Assembly (NCBI GenBank): GCA_016707115.1
Contig: JADJIH010000007.1
Coordinates: forward strand, 127,816 to 191,815
Reading direction: 5' to 3'
Length of the DNA stretch: 64,000 nucleotides
DNA from: Ignavibacteriales bacterium
GTDB taxonomy: Bacteria > Bacteroidota > Ignavibacteria > Ignavibacteriales > Ignavibacteriaceae
The position numbers were made by a program, and so were the translations under genes. Shown piece after piece: positions 25,432 through 34,765 of the stretch (positions are counted from its first letter, which is position 1; each line of letters opens with the position of its first letter). Below the pieces are notes generated by a model. The model saw only the letters and a list, made by a program, of their open reading frames with translations, made no database searches and had not been told where the DNA came from.

Positions 25432-26859
25432 TTGAAAACAAAAATTAATTTTATATGTAACGATTCTGAAATCGAAACTTCGATTCATCCCGGAACAACA
25501 CTTCTCGACTTCATTCGAAAACAACTACATCTGACTGGAACAAAAGAAGGCTGCCGTGAAGGCGACTGCGGAGCTTGTACTGTGCTCATAGGTGAATTAA
25601 TCGAAAACTCAGTACGATATCATTCTGCGAATTCTTCATGTCTTTTTCCGGTTGGTGATATTAATGGTAAACATGTAGTTACTATTGAAGGACTAAACTC
25701 TAATGAGCTAAATACAATTCAAAAAATATTTTTAGAAGAAGGGGCATCTCAATGTGGCTTCTGCACACCTGGATTTATTATTTCTTTAACAGCATATTTA
25801 TTATCTAACTCAAAATATGATTCTGCTGAAGCAGTAGAATCTTTAAGCGGTAATATCTGCAGATGTACAGGTCATTCGTCGATTATTAACGCAGCTAGAA
25901 GCGTTTTAAAGTATGTAATAAAAAATATTACCCAAGATGAAGCACACATAAAAGGACTAATTCATGCAGGAATTATCCCAAATTACTTTTTAACAATAGA
26001 TGACCGGCTAAAGAAACTTAGAAAATCAAAGTCTATTGAAAATAAAAACAGTTCCGCAGTTCTAAACATTTCGGGTGGCACTGATTTATTTGTGCGAAAG
26101 TGGGACGAAATATTAAATCAAGATATTAATCTTTTATTTTCACATAACTTACCTGATCATATTTCTGAAAAGAATGGAAAGGTTGTAATTGGAGCGCGTG
26201 CCTCTATAAGTGATTTTATTAATTCTACATTAATTCAAAAATATTTTCCTTCACTGAAAAGTAAATTGAAACTTTTTGGTTCATTACCAATCAGAAATCG
26301 TGCAACTATTGGTGGTAATATTGTAAATGCTTCACCTATTGCAGATATGGTTAATATTCTTCTTGTACTCAACTCAACTGTTGAGATTAAAACTGATAGC
26401 TCAGAAAGAATTATTCTCTTAAAAGACTTTTACAAAGGGTACAAGCAAGTTGATTTGAATCCAGGAGAACTAATTCATTCAATAAGCTTTAATATCCCAC
26501 AGGAGAAATACTTCTTCAATTTTGAAAAGGTATGTAAACGCACTTATCTAGATATAGCCAGTGTGAATTCATCTGTTTATTTGACAATTCAAGATGATGT
26601 GATTAAAAAAATAAATCTATCTGCCGGTGGAGTTGCCCCAATCCCGTTGTGCTTAATTAAGACTTCAGAATTTTTAACTGGAAAATCGATAAACTCTAAA
26701 AATATTTTTAATGCTTATAATGTTGCTCTTTCAGAAATAAATCCAATTAGCGATGCAAGAGGTACAAAAGAATATAAAGCACTATTATTGAGGCAATTGA
26801 TCTTCGCCCACTTTATTTCTTTGTTTCCAGACAAGATCAGTGTGAGAGAGATTGCATGA
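25432..26859 (+). CDS. xdhA: Xanthine dehydrogenase small subunit XdhA (2Fe-2S plus FAD domains)
   Basis: A 475-residue iron-sulfur flavoprotein. Residues 1-160 hold two [2Fe-2S] domains: the plant-type cluster in GCREGDCGACTVLIG with a later Cys, and the all-helical cluster in CGFCTPG and CRCTGH. From about 190 on is the FAD-binding domain, with RNRATIGGNIVNASPIADM. TTG at 25432 is the start; it is preceded by AGGAAGGAAACAG and follows an 80-base gap after ybaK. The stop overlaps xdhB by four bases. The subunit passes electrons from the molybdenum site to FAD/NAD in purine oxidation. Confidence 0.92.
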   Translation: MKTKINFICNDSEIETSIHPGTTLLDFIRKQLHLTGTKEGCREGDCGACTVLIGELIENSVRYHSANSSCLFPVGDINGKHVVTIEGLNSNELNTIQKIFLEEGASQCGFCTPGFIISLTAYLLSNSKYDSAEAVESLSGNICRCTGHSSIINAARSVLKYVIKNITQDEAHIKGLIHAGIIPNYFLTIDDRLKKLRKSKSIENKNSSAVLNISGGTDLFVRKWDEILNQDINLLFSHNLPDHISEKNGKVVIGARASISDFINSTLIQKYFPSLKSKLKLFGSLPIRNRATIGGNIVNASPIADMVNILLVLNSTVEIKTDSSERIILLKDFYKGYKQVDLNPGELIHSISFNIPQEKYFFNFEKVCKRTYLDIASVNSSVYLTIQDDVIKKINLSAGGVAPIPLCLIKTSEFLTGKSINSKNIFNAYNVALSEINPISDARGTKEYKALLLRQLIFAHFISLFPDKISVREIA

Positions 26860-29111
26860 AAAATTATGACCTAATACAGCATGTTAAAGGAGAATCACTA
26901 TTTGTTGATGATACTATTGTACCCGAAGGATTGCTTTATGCAGCAGTCTGCTATTCTCAAATTGCTCATGGAAAGATAATTAGTATTAGTATCGAAAAAG
27001 CTGAGAAGGTAAAAGGGGTCAAATCGATTTTTACTTCAAAAGATATTCCTGGTGAAAATCAAATTGGAGGAATAATTCAGGATGAAGAACTTTTAGCAAA
27101 AAATATAGTCGAATTTGTTGGTCAGCCGATTGCAATTGTAGTAGCAGATAATCAATTAATCGCAAAAGAAGCAGCACGTTTGATTGATGTAAAAGTAGAA
27201 AAACTCCCGGAAATTTTTGATGCTCGCGAAGCAGCAAATAAAAATCAATTAATCGTTCCTCCTCGAACATTTGTTAAAGGGAACACTGAAGATTGCTGGA
27301 CAAAATGTGATTATATCATTGAGGGAAAAACTGAATCTGGTGCACAAGAACATCTTTACCTCGAGACCCAATCTGCCATAGCTTATCCTGTTGAAGGTGG
27401 AGGAATAAAAATAATTTCTTCAACACAATCGCCCACAACTGTTCAAAAAATTACAGCAAGAGTTTTAAATCTTCCTATGCACAAAGTTGAAGTTGATGTA
27501 CTGCGAATAGGCGGAGGGTTTGGTGGAAAGGAAGATCAGGCAACTATCTGGGCAGCGATGGCAGGATTATCAGCATTCAAATTAAAAAAACCTGTGAAAC
27601 TCATTCTCCCAAGACAAGAGGATATGAGGGTAACCGGGAAACGTCATCCATATTCCTCTGATTTTAAAATTGGTTTAATGAAAGATGGAAGGATAATTGG
27701 ATACGAAGTTACATTTTATCAAAATGCTGGCGCATCTGCGGACCTTTCCCCAGCTATTCTTGAACGTACTCTTTTCCATTGCACTAACAGCTACTATATT
27801 CCTAATGTTAAAGCTACTGCAATAAGCTGTAAAACTAATCTGCCTCCCAATACTGCATTTAGAGGTTTTGGTGGACCGCAGGGAATGTTTGTAATTGAAT
27901 CTGCCATATTTAAAGCAGCAGAAGTAATGGGTATTGATTCCGCTGAAATACAAAAAAGAAATTTATTAAATGAGAACGATGAATTTCCGTATGGACAAAA
28001 AGCAGAAAACTGTAATTCAAAAAAGACATGGAGTAAAGCTGAAAGTTTATATTCTATTGATAAAATCAGATTAGATGTAGAAAACTTTAATAATATAAAT
28101 GATATTTATAAAAAAGGTATTGCTGTTATGCCAATCTGCTTTGGAATATCATTTACAAATACATCAATGAATCAAGCAAGTGCATTAGTACATATTTATA
28201 ACGATGGAAGTGTAAGTTTAAGCACCGCAGCGATTGAAATGGGACAAGGCGTAAATGAAAAGTTACGACAAATTGTATCAGAAATTTTTTCAATTGATAT
28301 AGAGAAAATTAAAACCGAATCAACTAATACAACACGAATTGCGAACACATCTCCAACAGCAGCAAGTAGTGCGGCCGATTTAAATGGTAAAGCAACCGAA
28401 CAAGCTTGTAACAATATTCTTTTAAGACTCAAACAAACTGCAGCAGAGATTTTAAAGAAAAATAATTTAGATGCAATTGAAATAAAAAATGAAATGGTGT
28501 ATAATGATAGCATAATAACAGATTTAAGTTGGACTGAACTAATTAAAACAGCAAATCTTAAAAGAGTAAATCTCTCCTCGCACTCGTTTTATGCTACACC
28601 AAATATTCATTTTGATCGCACCAAAGAAAAAGGCAAACCATTTGCGTATCATGTATATGGAACAGCAATCGTAGAAGCAACTGTTGATTGTTTGCGTGGA
28701 ATCTATAAGTTTAATTCGGTAAAAGTTGTTCACGATTTCGGTAAATCATTCAATCAGCTTATTGATAGAGGACAAGCAGAAGGAGCAATTGTTCAGGGTT
28801 TAGGATGGATGACTATTGAAGAAATAATGCATAATGAACTTGGACAGATTTTAACTGATACATTATCAACTTATAAAGTACCTGATATTCATTTTACGCC
28901 TGATATAGAAATTGATTTTTTAGAAGATGCAGAAAATCCTTTTGGAATATTTAAATCAAAAGCTATTGGTGAGCCACCGTTTATGTATGGTATCGGTGGT
29001 TATTTTGCAATAATGAATGCAATGAAAGCTTTCAATCCGAAATTAAAATGTATATTCAATTCTCCATTAACACCTGAAAAAGTACTGATGAATTTATACA
29101 GGAAATCTTGA
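26856..29111 (+). CDS. xdhB: Xanthine dehydrogenase large subunit XdhB (molybdopterin-binding)
   Basis: A 751-residue molybdenum hydroxylase subunit. Visible family features are IGGGFGGKEDQ, the substrate-binding AFRGFGGPQG (Arg that contacts the purine), EMGQGVNEK in the molybdopterin region, and the catalytic Glu in KAIGEPPFMYG near residue 705. Length is normal for XdhB. It overlaps xdhA by four bases and xdhC by one, forming one operon. The product likely oxidises hypoxanthine/xanthine to urate in the cytoplasm. Related aldehyde oxidoreductases share much of the fold, but the operon layout and these motifs favour xanthine. Confidence 0.92.
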   Translation: MKNYDLIQHVKGESLFVDDTIVPEGLLYAAVCYSQIAHGKIISISIEKAEKVKGVKSIFTSKDIPGENQIGGIIQDEELLAKNIVEFVGQPIAIVVADNQLIAKEAARLIDVKVEKLPEIFDAREAANKNQLIVPPRTFVKGNTEDCWTKCDYIIEGKTESGAQEHLYLETQSAIAYPVEGGGIKIISSTQSPTTVQKITARVLNLPMHKVEVDVLRIGGGFGGKEDQATIWAAMAGLSAFKLKKPVKLILPRQEDMRVTGKRHPYSSDFKIGLMKDGRIIGYEVTFYQNAGASADLSPAILERTLFHCTNSYYIPNVKATAISCKTNLPPNTAFRGFGGPQGMFVIESAIFKAAEVMGIDSAEIQKRNLLNENDEFPYGQKAENCNSKKTWSKAESLYSIDKIRLDVENFNNINDIYKKGIAVMPICFGISFTNTSMNQASALVHIYNDGSVSLSTAAIEMGQGVNEKLRQIVSEIFSIDIEKIKTESTNTTRIANTSPTAASSAADLNGKATEQACNNILLRLKQTAAEILKKNNLDAIEIKNEMVYNDSIITDLSWTELIKTANLKRVNLSSHSFYATPNIHFDRTKEKGKPFAYHVYGTAIVEATVDCLRGIYKFNSVKVVHDFGKSFNQLIDRGQAEGAIVQGLGWMTIEEIMHNELGQILTDTLSTYKVPDIHFTPDIEIDFLEDAENPFGIFKSKAIGEPPFMYGIGGYFAIMNAMKAFNPKLKCIFNSPLTPEKVLMNLYRKS

Positions 29112-30067
29112 TGAAAGAAATTGAGATCTGGAAGTTTATCAAAACTATCATCCACAAAAATAAGAAGGCCGCATTACTTACTGTTGTTGAATCCACAGAT
29201 TCTTCGCCAGGCAAACAGGGTTTTAAAATGGCTGTGGATGAGGATGGAAATATTATTGGAACCATCGGCGGTGGAATCATGGAGAAAAATTTAATTTCTG
29301 AGTCTTTAACCTATGTTAAAGCCAGAGAAAAATATTTCATAAAAACTCTTTATCATAATCCAGAATCTGCAAAAGAAAAAAGCGGCCTAATATGCGGTGG
29401 TAAACAAATAGTTGCAATAAGTGTTTTTGATTATGCTGATAAAATTATTGTTGGAGAAATATTATCATCATTAGAAGCTCAATCGGAAGTTATTTTATCA
29501 ATCTCACAAAATGGACTTTCTCTAAATTCGAAAATGAATACTGTACCCAGATATACATATAAATTTGAAAATGAGTTAAACTATGAGTACAAAGAATTAT
29601 ATGGAAATTCAGACACAATCTATATTATAGGCGGTGGGCATGTTGGTTTGGCTATCTCAAAAATATTAGCAAACCTTGATTTTTATATAATTGTAATTGA
29701 TCATCGTGAAGATATAATTACAATGAGGAATAATATCTATACTCATAAAAAAATAATCTGCTCTTACGATGAGGTTGGGAATTATATCAAAGAAGGTGGA
29801 ATGTCATATGTTGTGATTGTTAGTCCTCAGCATACTGGTGATGAAGCTGCATTAAAATCAGTAATTAATAAAAATTTAAAATATCTCGGAATGATGGGAA
29901 GTAAAAGAAAAATAAAAACCATCAGAGATAATCTTATTCTTTCTGGAATTGATCCCGAATTATTAAGTAAAGTGCATATGCCTATCGGGTTGGAAATTGG
30001 TGCACAGACCCCTGATGAAATAGCTGTAAGTATTGCAGCAGAAATAATTAAAGTGAAATATAGTTAG
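29111..30067 (+). CDS. xdhC: XdhC molybdenum cofactor insertion/maturation protein
   Basis: A 318-residue chaperone that binds the molybdenum cofactor and delivers it in sulfurated form to xanthine dehydrogenase. The N-terminal XdhC domain has VVESTDSSPGKQGFKM and GTIGGGIMEKN. The C-terminal half has a Rossmann-like fold (IYIIGGGHVGLAISKIL). ATG at 29111 overlaps the xdhB stop by one base; a TTG one codon upstream is less likely. It ends one base before the convergent ispD gene. Confidence 0.9.
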   Translation: MKEIEIWKFIKTIIHKNKKAALLTVVESTDSSPGKQGFKMAVDEDGNIIGTIGGGIMEKNLISESLTYVKAREKYFIKTLYHNPESAKEKSGLICGGKQIVAISVFDYADKIIVGEILSSLEAQSEVILSISQNGLSLNSKMNTVPRYTYKFENELNYEYKELYGNSDTIYIIGGGHVGLAISKILANLDFYIIVIDHREDIITMRNNIYTHKKIICSYDEVGNYIKEGGMSYVVIVSPQHTGDEAALKSVINKNLKYLGMMGSKRKIKTIRDNLILSGIDPELLSKVHMPIGLEIGAQTPDEIAVSIAAEIIKVKYS

Positions 30068-30068
30068 A

Positions 30069-30746
30069 TTATTTAGATACTAACTTTTTGAAAAGCTGAA
30101 TATCTTCTTTATTAGTAATCTTAAAATTAAAAACAGAACCTTCAACAATATTTACCTTTTTACCAATTCTTTTAACAAGCATTGATTCATCAGTTCCAAC
30201 AAAATTTTCTTTTTCTGCTTTTACTAAGGCTTTGTATATATCTTTATGTTTAAATATCTGTGGTGTCTGCACATAATAAACCTCATCACGATTCAAATAC
30301 TCACCAACAATTTTCTGTCCTTTTATAAGAGTATCTTTTGCTTTAATGCAAACAAGTGCATTCCCTTTTTGCTTCGCAGTTTCAAACGCACTTGTTAAAA
30401 CGTGATCAGGTAATAACGGACGTGCAGAATCATGGACAACTAATAAATCATTCGAATCAGCACCTGAGGAAAGCACTGCATTGTAAACTGAATCCTGCCG
30501 GGTATTTCCACCTTCAACAATAAGAGCAACCTTACTTAGCTTGTACTTTTTTATTATTCGTATTAGAAGATTGAAATATTCAGGTTCAGCAGCAATAACA
30601 ATTTTATCGATATGACTGTTTTTCTGAAAAGTCTGGAGTGTGTATACAATTATTTCTTTACCATTTACTTTTAGATATTGTTTAGGAGTGGCTAAGCCAC
30701 TCCGTAAACCTTTTCCTCCGGCAGGAATAATTGCTATAGTTGTCAT
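30069..30746 (-). CDS. ispD: 2-C-methyl-D-erythritol 4-phosphate cytidylyltransferase
   Basis: A 225-residue cytidylyltransferase of the MEP isoprenoid pathway. It carries the nucleotide-binding motif IPAGGKGLRSGLATPKQY at residues 7-24, VHDSARPL, and TDES. Length is normal. It overlaps the queA stop by four bases. It supplies isoprenoid precursors that the carotenoid operon uses, but it is not part of that operon. Confidence 0.93.
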   Translation of the reverse strand: MTTIAIIPAGGKGLRSGLATPKQYLKVNGKEIIVYTLQTFQKNSHIDKIVIAAEPEYFNLLIRIIKKYKLSKVALIVEGGNTRQDSVYNAVLSSGADSNDLLVVHDSARPLLPDHVLTSAFETAKQKGNALVCIKAKDTLIKGQKIVGEYLNRDEVYYVQTPQIFKHKDIYKALVKAEKENFVGTDESMLVKRIGKKVNIVEGSVFNFKITNKEDIQLFKKLVSK

Positions 30747-31777
30747 ACAATCATCATAGCATCGCCATAGCTTAAGAAGCGATACTTTTCTTTTAATGCC
30801 TTCTTATATGCCTTCATAACATTTTCTGTTTCACCAAGCGCACTTGTAAGCATAAGCAAAGTGGATTCTGGTGCATGGAAATTTGTTATGAGTTTTTGTG
30901 TTACCTTAAAAACATAAGGCGGATAAATAAATTTATCAGTCCAGCCTCTGCCCTGTTTTAAGAAACCATCTGCAGTAGTACTTGTTTCTAAAGCACGGCA
31001 TGCACTTGTACCAACAACAACAATATTGTGTTTGTTATGCATTGCTTTGTTTACAACATCGGCTGTGTGTGCAGATATTTCATAGTACTCAGAATCCATT
31101 TTATGTTTTGTAAGATCTTCAACTTCAACAGGCCTAAAAGTACCTAAACCGATATGGAGAATAACCGGAACAATGTGAATTCCTTTCTTCTCGATTTTTT
31201 CAAGCAGCTTAGTTGTAAAATGTAACCCTGCAGTTGGAGCAGCAACGGCACCATCAACTTTAGCGTAAACCGTTTGATAATTTTCTTTATCCTTTGGTTC
31301 CGGATCTCTTTTGATATATGGAGGAAGCGGAGTTAAACCGATTTTCTCAACTGCTTGAAATACATTTCCAGGCTGATTAAATCTTACGGTTCTTCCTCTT
31401 GATGTTGTATTATCAATTACTTCACACCAAAGATTATTATCAAAATAAATCTTATTACCAATTCTAACTTTTCTGGCCGGATCAACAATTACATCCCAAA
31501 TGCAATCATCTTTATTTAGTTCTCTCAAAAGAAAAACTTCAATCTTAGCCTGAGTTTTTTCTTTCTTTCCAAACAATCGTGCCTGAAACACTCTCGTTTC
31601 GTTTACAACGAGTACATCGCCTTTTTCCATATAATCAATTACATCAGTAAACTTTTTATCTTCCATCTCGCCGGTTTCTTTATGAATAACCAACAATTTA
31701 GATTTATCGCGCGGACTAACCGGATACTTCGCGATGGAAGTTTTTGGTAAGTTATACTTGAAATCTGATAGCTTCAT
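30743..31777 (-). CDS. queA: S-adenosylmethionine:tRNA ribosyltransferase-isomerase QueA
   Basis: A 344-residue enzyme that transfers the ribosyl part of SAM to preQ1-modified tRNA, giving epoxyqueuosine. Recognisable blocks are LPKTSIAKYPVSPRDKSKLL, GAVAAPTAGLHFT, HIGLGTFRPVEV and NFHAPESTLLML. Length is normal. It is followed by ispD in the same operon. The upstream queuosine genes queC and queF lie about 22 kb away in this window. Confidence 0.95.
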   Translation of the reverse strand: MKLSDFKYNLPKTSIAKYPVSPRDKSKLLVIHKETGEMEDKKFTDVIDYMEKGDVLVVNETRVFQARLFGKKEKTQAKIEVFLLRELNKDDCIWDVIVDPARKVRIGNKIYFDNNLWCEVIDNTTSRGRTVRFNQPGNVFQAVEKIGLTPLPPYIKRDPEPKDKENYQTVYAKVDGAVAAPTAGLHFTTKLLEKIEKKGIHIVPVILHIGLGTFRPVEVEDLTKHKMDSEYYEISAHTADVVNKAMHNKHNIVVVGTSACRALETSTTADGFLKQGRGWTDKFIYPPYVFKVTQKLITNFHAPESTLLMLTSALGETENVMKAYKKALKEKYRFLSYGDAMMIV

Positions 31778-31814
31778 TTATCTCTACCTTCTCTTATTAT
31801 TTTAATTTTCATTT

Positions 31815-31882
31815 ATCATCCAGAGCGAAGTTTAAATTTATCTGAACAACAGATTCCTCTTTACTTCGCTCATCGGAATGAC
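31815..31882. repeat. Imperfect palindromic intergenic repeat element
   Basis: On the minus strand GTCATTCCGATGAGCGAAG is answered about 30 bases later by CTTCGCTCTGGATGAT, an imperfect inverted repeat. Elements with this GTCATTCxGAGCGAAG core are common between genes in Bacteroidota and Chlorobiota genomes. It lies in the gap between ppdK and queA. Only one copy of this type was noticed in the window. Confidence 0.5.
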
Positions 31883-31894
31883 TTATGAAATCAT

Positions 31895-34717
31895 TTATTT
31901 CTTCTTAGATACTTTTTTCTTTACAACAACTTTCTTTTTAGCTACAGCTTTTTTAGCAACTGTCTTTTTTGATGAAGATTTTGCCGGTTTAGCTTTCTTC
32001 ATGTCTTTAACAGCAGCCTGGGCAGCAGCTAGTCTTGCAATCGGAACTCTGAATGGTGAACAGCTTACATAGTTCAATCCTATCTTATGACAGAACTCAA
32101 CTGATTTTGGTTCGCCACCATGTTCGCCGCAGATACCAATCTTTAAATCAGGTCTGGTTCCACGTCCGCCTTCAACTGCAATTTCCATCAACTTGCCAAT
32201 TGCATCCTGATCAATTGACTGGAATGGATCTTCAGGTAGAATTTTCTTTTCAAGATATTCAGGTAAAAATCCACCTATATCATCGCGTGAAAATCCAAAT
32301 CCCATTTGCGTAAGATCGTTTGTACCAAATGAGAAGAACTGTGCTGTTTCTGCAATCTTATCAGCGGTTAAACATGCACGTGGAATCTCAATCATTGTAC
32401 CTGTTAAGTGAGCAATTTTCTTCAATCCAAATTTTGTACAAACTTCTGCATGAACTTTTGTTACTATTTCATACTGATGATTGATTTCATTTACATGACA
32501 TGTAACAGGAATCATTATTTCCGGGAAAGGTTTCTTTCCTTCTTGTAATAACTCTGCAGTAGCTTCAAATATAGCACGAACCTGCATCTCGGTAATTTCA
32601 GGATAAGTAATTCCTAATCTTACACCACGATGTCCCATCATTGGGTTGTTTTCATGCAATGCATCAGCGCGTTTATTCAATTCTTCAAGTGATATACCCA
32701 AACTTGATGCAAGTTTTTCTCTTTCATCAACTCTTGTTGGAACAAATTCATGAAGTGGTGGATCGAGTGTTCTGAATGTTACAGGATATCCATCCATCGC
32801 AGCCATTGTTCCTTTAACATCGTGCTTAACGTGTGGGAATAATTCGTTAAGAGCATCAATTCTTTCAGCTTCGCTCTTTGAGTGAATCATCTTACGAAGT
32901 TTGAATAATGGTTCTTCAGAATTTTTACCGTAGAACATATGTTCTGTTCTGAACAGTCCGATACCTTCTGCACCAAACGCCCTTGCACGTGCTGCATCTT
33001 CAGGAGTATCAGCATTAGTTCTAACTTTTAATTTTCTTATGTCATCACACAATTTCATAAATGCCTGGAAGTCAGGATTTTCTTCAGCGGCTTTAATCAT
33101 AGGTAACTCACCTAAGTAAACAGTTCCTTTAGAACCGTTAAGCGTAAGCCAATCACCTTCTTTAATTGTAACATCACCAACCGTAAAGTATTTTGCATCG
33201 TAGTGCATTTTAATTGTACCGGCACCAACGATACAGCATTTGCCCCATCCGCGTGCAACAAGCGCTGCGTGTGAGGTCATTCCACCACGAGCTGTTAATA
33301 TTGCCTGTGCAGAACGCATACCTTCAATGTCTTCGGGGTTTGTTTCTTCACGAACAAGAATTACTCTTTTACCTTCTTTTGCCCACGCAACTGCATCATT
33401 AGCTGAGAATACAACTTGTCCTGATGCACCGCCAGGACCTGCCGGCAGACCTTTAGCTACAGCTTTGGTTTTTACTTCAACTGCAGGATCAATAATTGGG
33501 TGAAGTAGTTCATCAAGCTGTGAAGGTTGAACACGCATTACTGCTTCTTCTTTTGAAATTAATTTTTCTTTATACATATCAAGAGCCATCTTTACAGCTG
33601 CAGGACCATTACGTTTACCTACGCGGCACTGTAACATATAAAGAGTACCATCCTGAATTGTAAATTCAATATCAAGCATATCGTGATAATGTCTTTCCAA
33701 CATTCTCTGGATCTTGTGAAGTTCGCCATATGTTTTTGGCATTGCTGTTTCAAGTGATTCAAGATGTTCAGTGTGCTCACTCTTGCCAACTTCGTTAATT
33801 GGATTTGGAGTTCTGATTCCCGCAACCACATCTTCGCCTTGAGCGTTGGTTAACCATTCACCGTAAAAATAATTTTCACCGGTTGCTGGATTACGTGTGA
33901 ATGCAACACCTGTTGCAGAACTATCACCCATATTTCCAAACACCATTGATTGAACGTTTACTGCTGTTCCCCATTCATCAGGAATTCCTTCAATTCTTCT
34001 GTAAGATATTGCGCGTTTACCCATCCAGCTCTGGAATACTGCAGAAACAGCGCCCCAAAGTTGTTCCATTGGATCTTCAGGGAAAGGTTTTCCTAAAACC
34101 TCCTGAACTTTTGCTTTATAGATTTCTATCAATTCTTTTAAATCATCAGCAGTTAAATCTGTATCTGCATGAGCACCGCGAGCTTCCTTCATCTTGTGAA
34201 GTTCTTTTTCTAACTGTTGTCTTACGCCTTTACCTTCTTCTGGTTCGATTCCGGCAGCTTTTTCCATAACCACATCGCTGTACATTTGAATTAAGCGACG
34301 ATGTGAATCATAAACAAATCTTGGATTGCCGGTTTTTTTAATTAATGCTTCACGAGTTTCGTTATTCAAACCAGCATTAAGAATTGTTTCCATCATACCT
34401 GGCATTGAGGCGCGTGCACCGGAACGTATTGAAAGCAATAATGGATTTTGTAAATCACCAAATTTAGCACCCATCTGTTTTTCAACCTTAGCAAGCGCAT
34501 CTTTAACTTGTTTCTCAAGTTCTTTTGGATATTTTTTCTTGTTCTTGTAGTATGCTGTACATACTTCTGTTGTGATTGTAAATCCTGCAGGTACAGGAAG
34601 TCCAATGTTAACCATCTCAGCAAGGTTTGCACCTTTACCGCCAAGCAAAGATTTCATCTCTGCTTTGCCTTCTGCTTTTTTACCACCGAAGTAGTAAACA
34701 TATTTTGTTTGAGCCAT
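31895..34717 (-). CDS. ppdK: Pyruvate, phosphate dikinase with lysine-rich C-terminal tail
   Basis: A 940-residue enzyme interconverting pyruvate, ATP and Pi with phosphoenolpyruvate, AMP and PPi. The N-terminal ATP-binding domain begins YFGGKKAEGKAEMKSLLGGK. The phospho-His motif is GGMTSHAALVARGWGK, and the C-terminal PEP domain contains GFSRDDIGGFLPEY and ends CSPFRVPIARLAAAQAAV. The normal protein ends there. Here about 36 extra residues follow, made of Lys, Ala, Val and Ser (KKAVAKKKVVVKKKVSKKK at the end), resembling a histone H1-like tail. A strong GGAGGAAAGG ribosome site precedes the ATG. Confidence 0.94.
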   Translation of the reverse strand: MAQTKYVYYFGGKKAEGKAEMKSLLGGKGANLAEMVNIGLPVPAGFTITTEVCTAYYKNKKKYPKELEKQVKDALAKVEKQMGAKFGDLQNPLLLSIRSGARASMPGMMETILNAGLNNETREALIKKTGNPRFVYDSHRRLIQMYSDVVMEKAAGIEPEEGKGVRQQLEKELHKMKEARGAHADTDLTADDLKELIEIYKAKVQEVLGKPFPEDPMEQLWGAVSAVFQSWMGKRAISYRRIEGIPDEWGTAVNVQSMVFGNMGDSSATGVAFTRNPATGENYFYGEWLTNAQGEDVVAGIRTPNPINEVGKSEHTEHLESLETAMPKTYGELHKIQRMLERHYHDMLDIEFTIQDGTLYMLQCRVGKRNGPAAVKMALDMYKEKLISKEEAVMRVQPSQLDELLHPIIDPAVEVKTKAVAKGLPAGPGGASGQVVFSANDAVAWAKEGKRVILVREETNPEDIEGMRSAQAILTARGGMTSHAALVARGWGKCCIVGAGTIKMHYDAKYFTVGDVTIKEGDWLTLNGSKGTVYLGELPMIKAAEENPDFQAFMKLCDDIRKLKVRTNADTPEDAARARAFGAEGIGLFRTEHMFYGKNSEEPLFKLRKMIHSKSEAERIDALNELFPHVKHDVKGTMAAMDGYPVTFRTLDPPLHEFVPTRVDEREKLASSLGISLEELNKRADALHENNPMMGHRGVRLGITYPEITEMQVRAIFEATAELLQEGKKPFPEIMIPVTCHVNEINHQYEIVTKVHAEVCTKFGLKKIAHLTGTMIEIPRACLTADKIAETAQFFSFGTNDLTQMGFGFSRDDIGGFLPEYLEKKILPEDPFQSIDQDAIGKLMEIAVEGGRGTRPDLKIGICGEHGGEPKSVEFCHKIGLNYVSCSPFRVPIARLAAAQAAVKDMKKAKPAKSSSKKTVAKKAVAKKKVVVKKKVSKKK

Positions 34718-34765
34718 AATTACCTTTCCTCCGTTATAAGATTATCTATTAATCAAATTTTCTTT

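Noticed and set aside
33240..34644. Several 60-120-codon frames on both strands inside ppdK
   Set aside because: The strongly conserved ppdK frame covers the region; the others are read in shifted frames and carry no recognisable domains.
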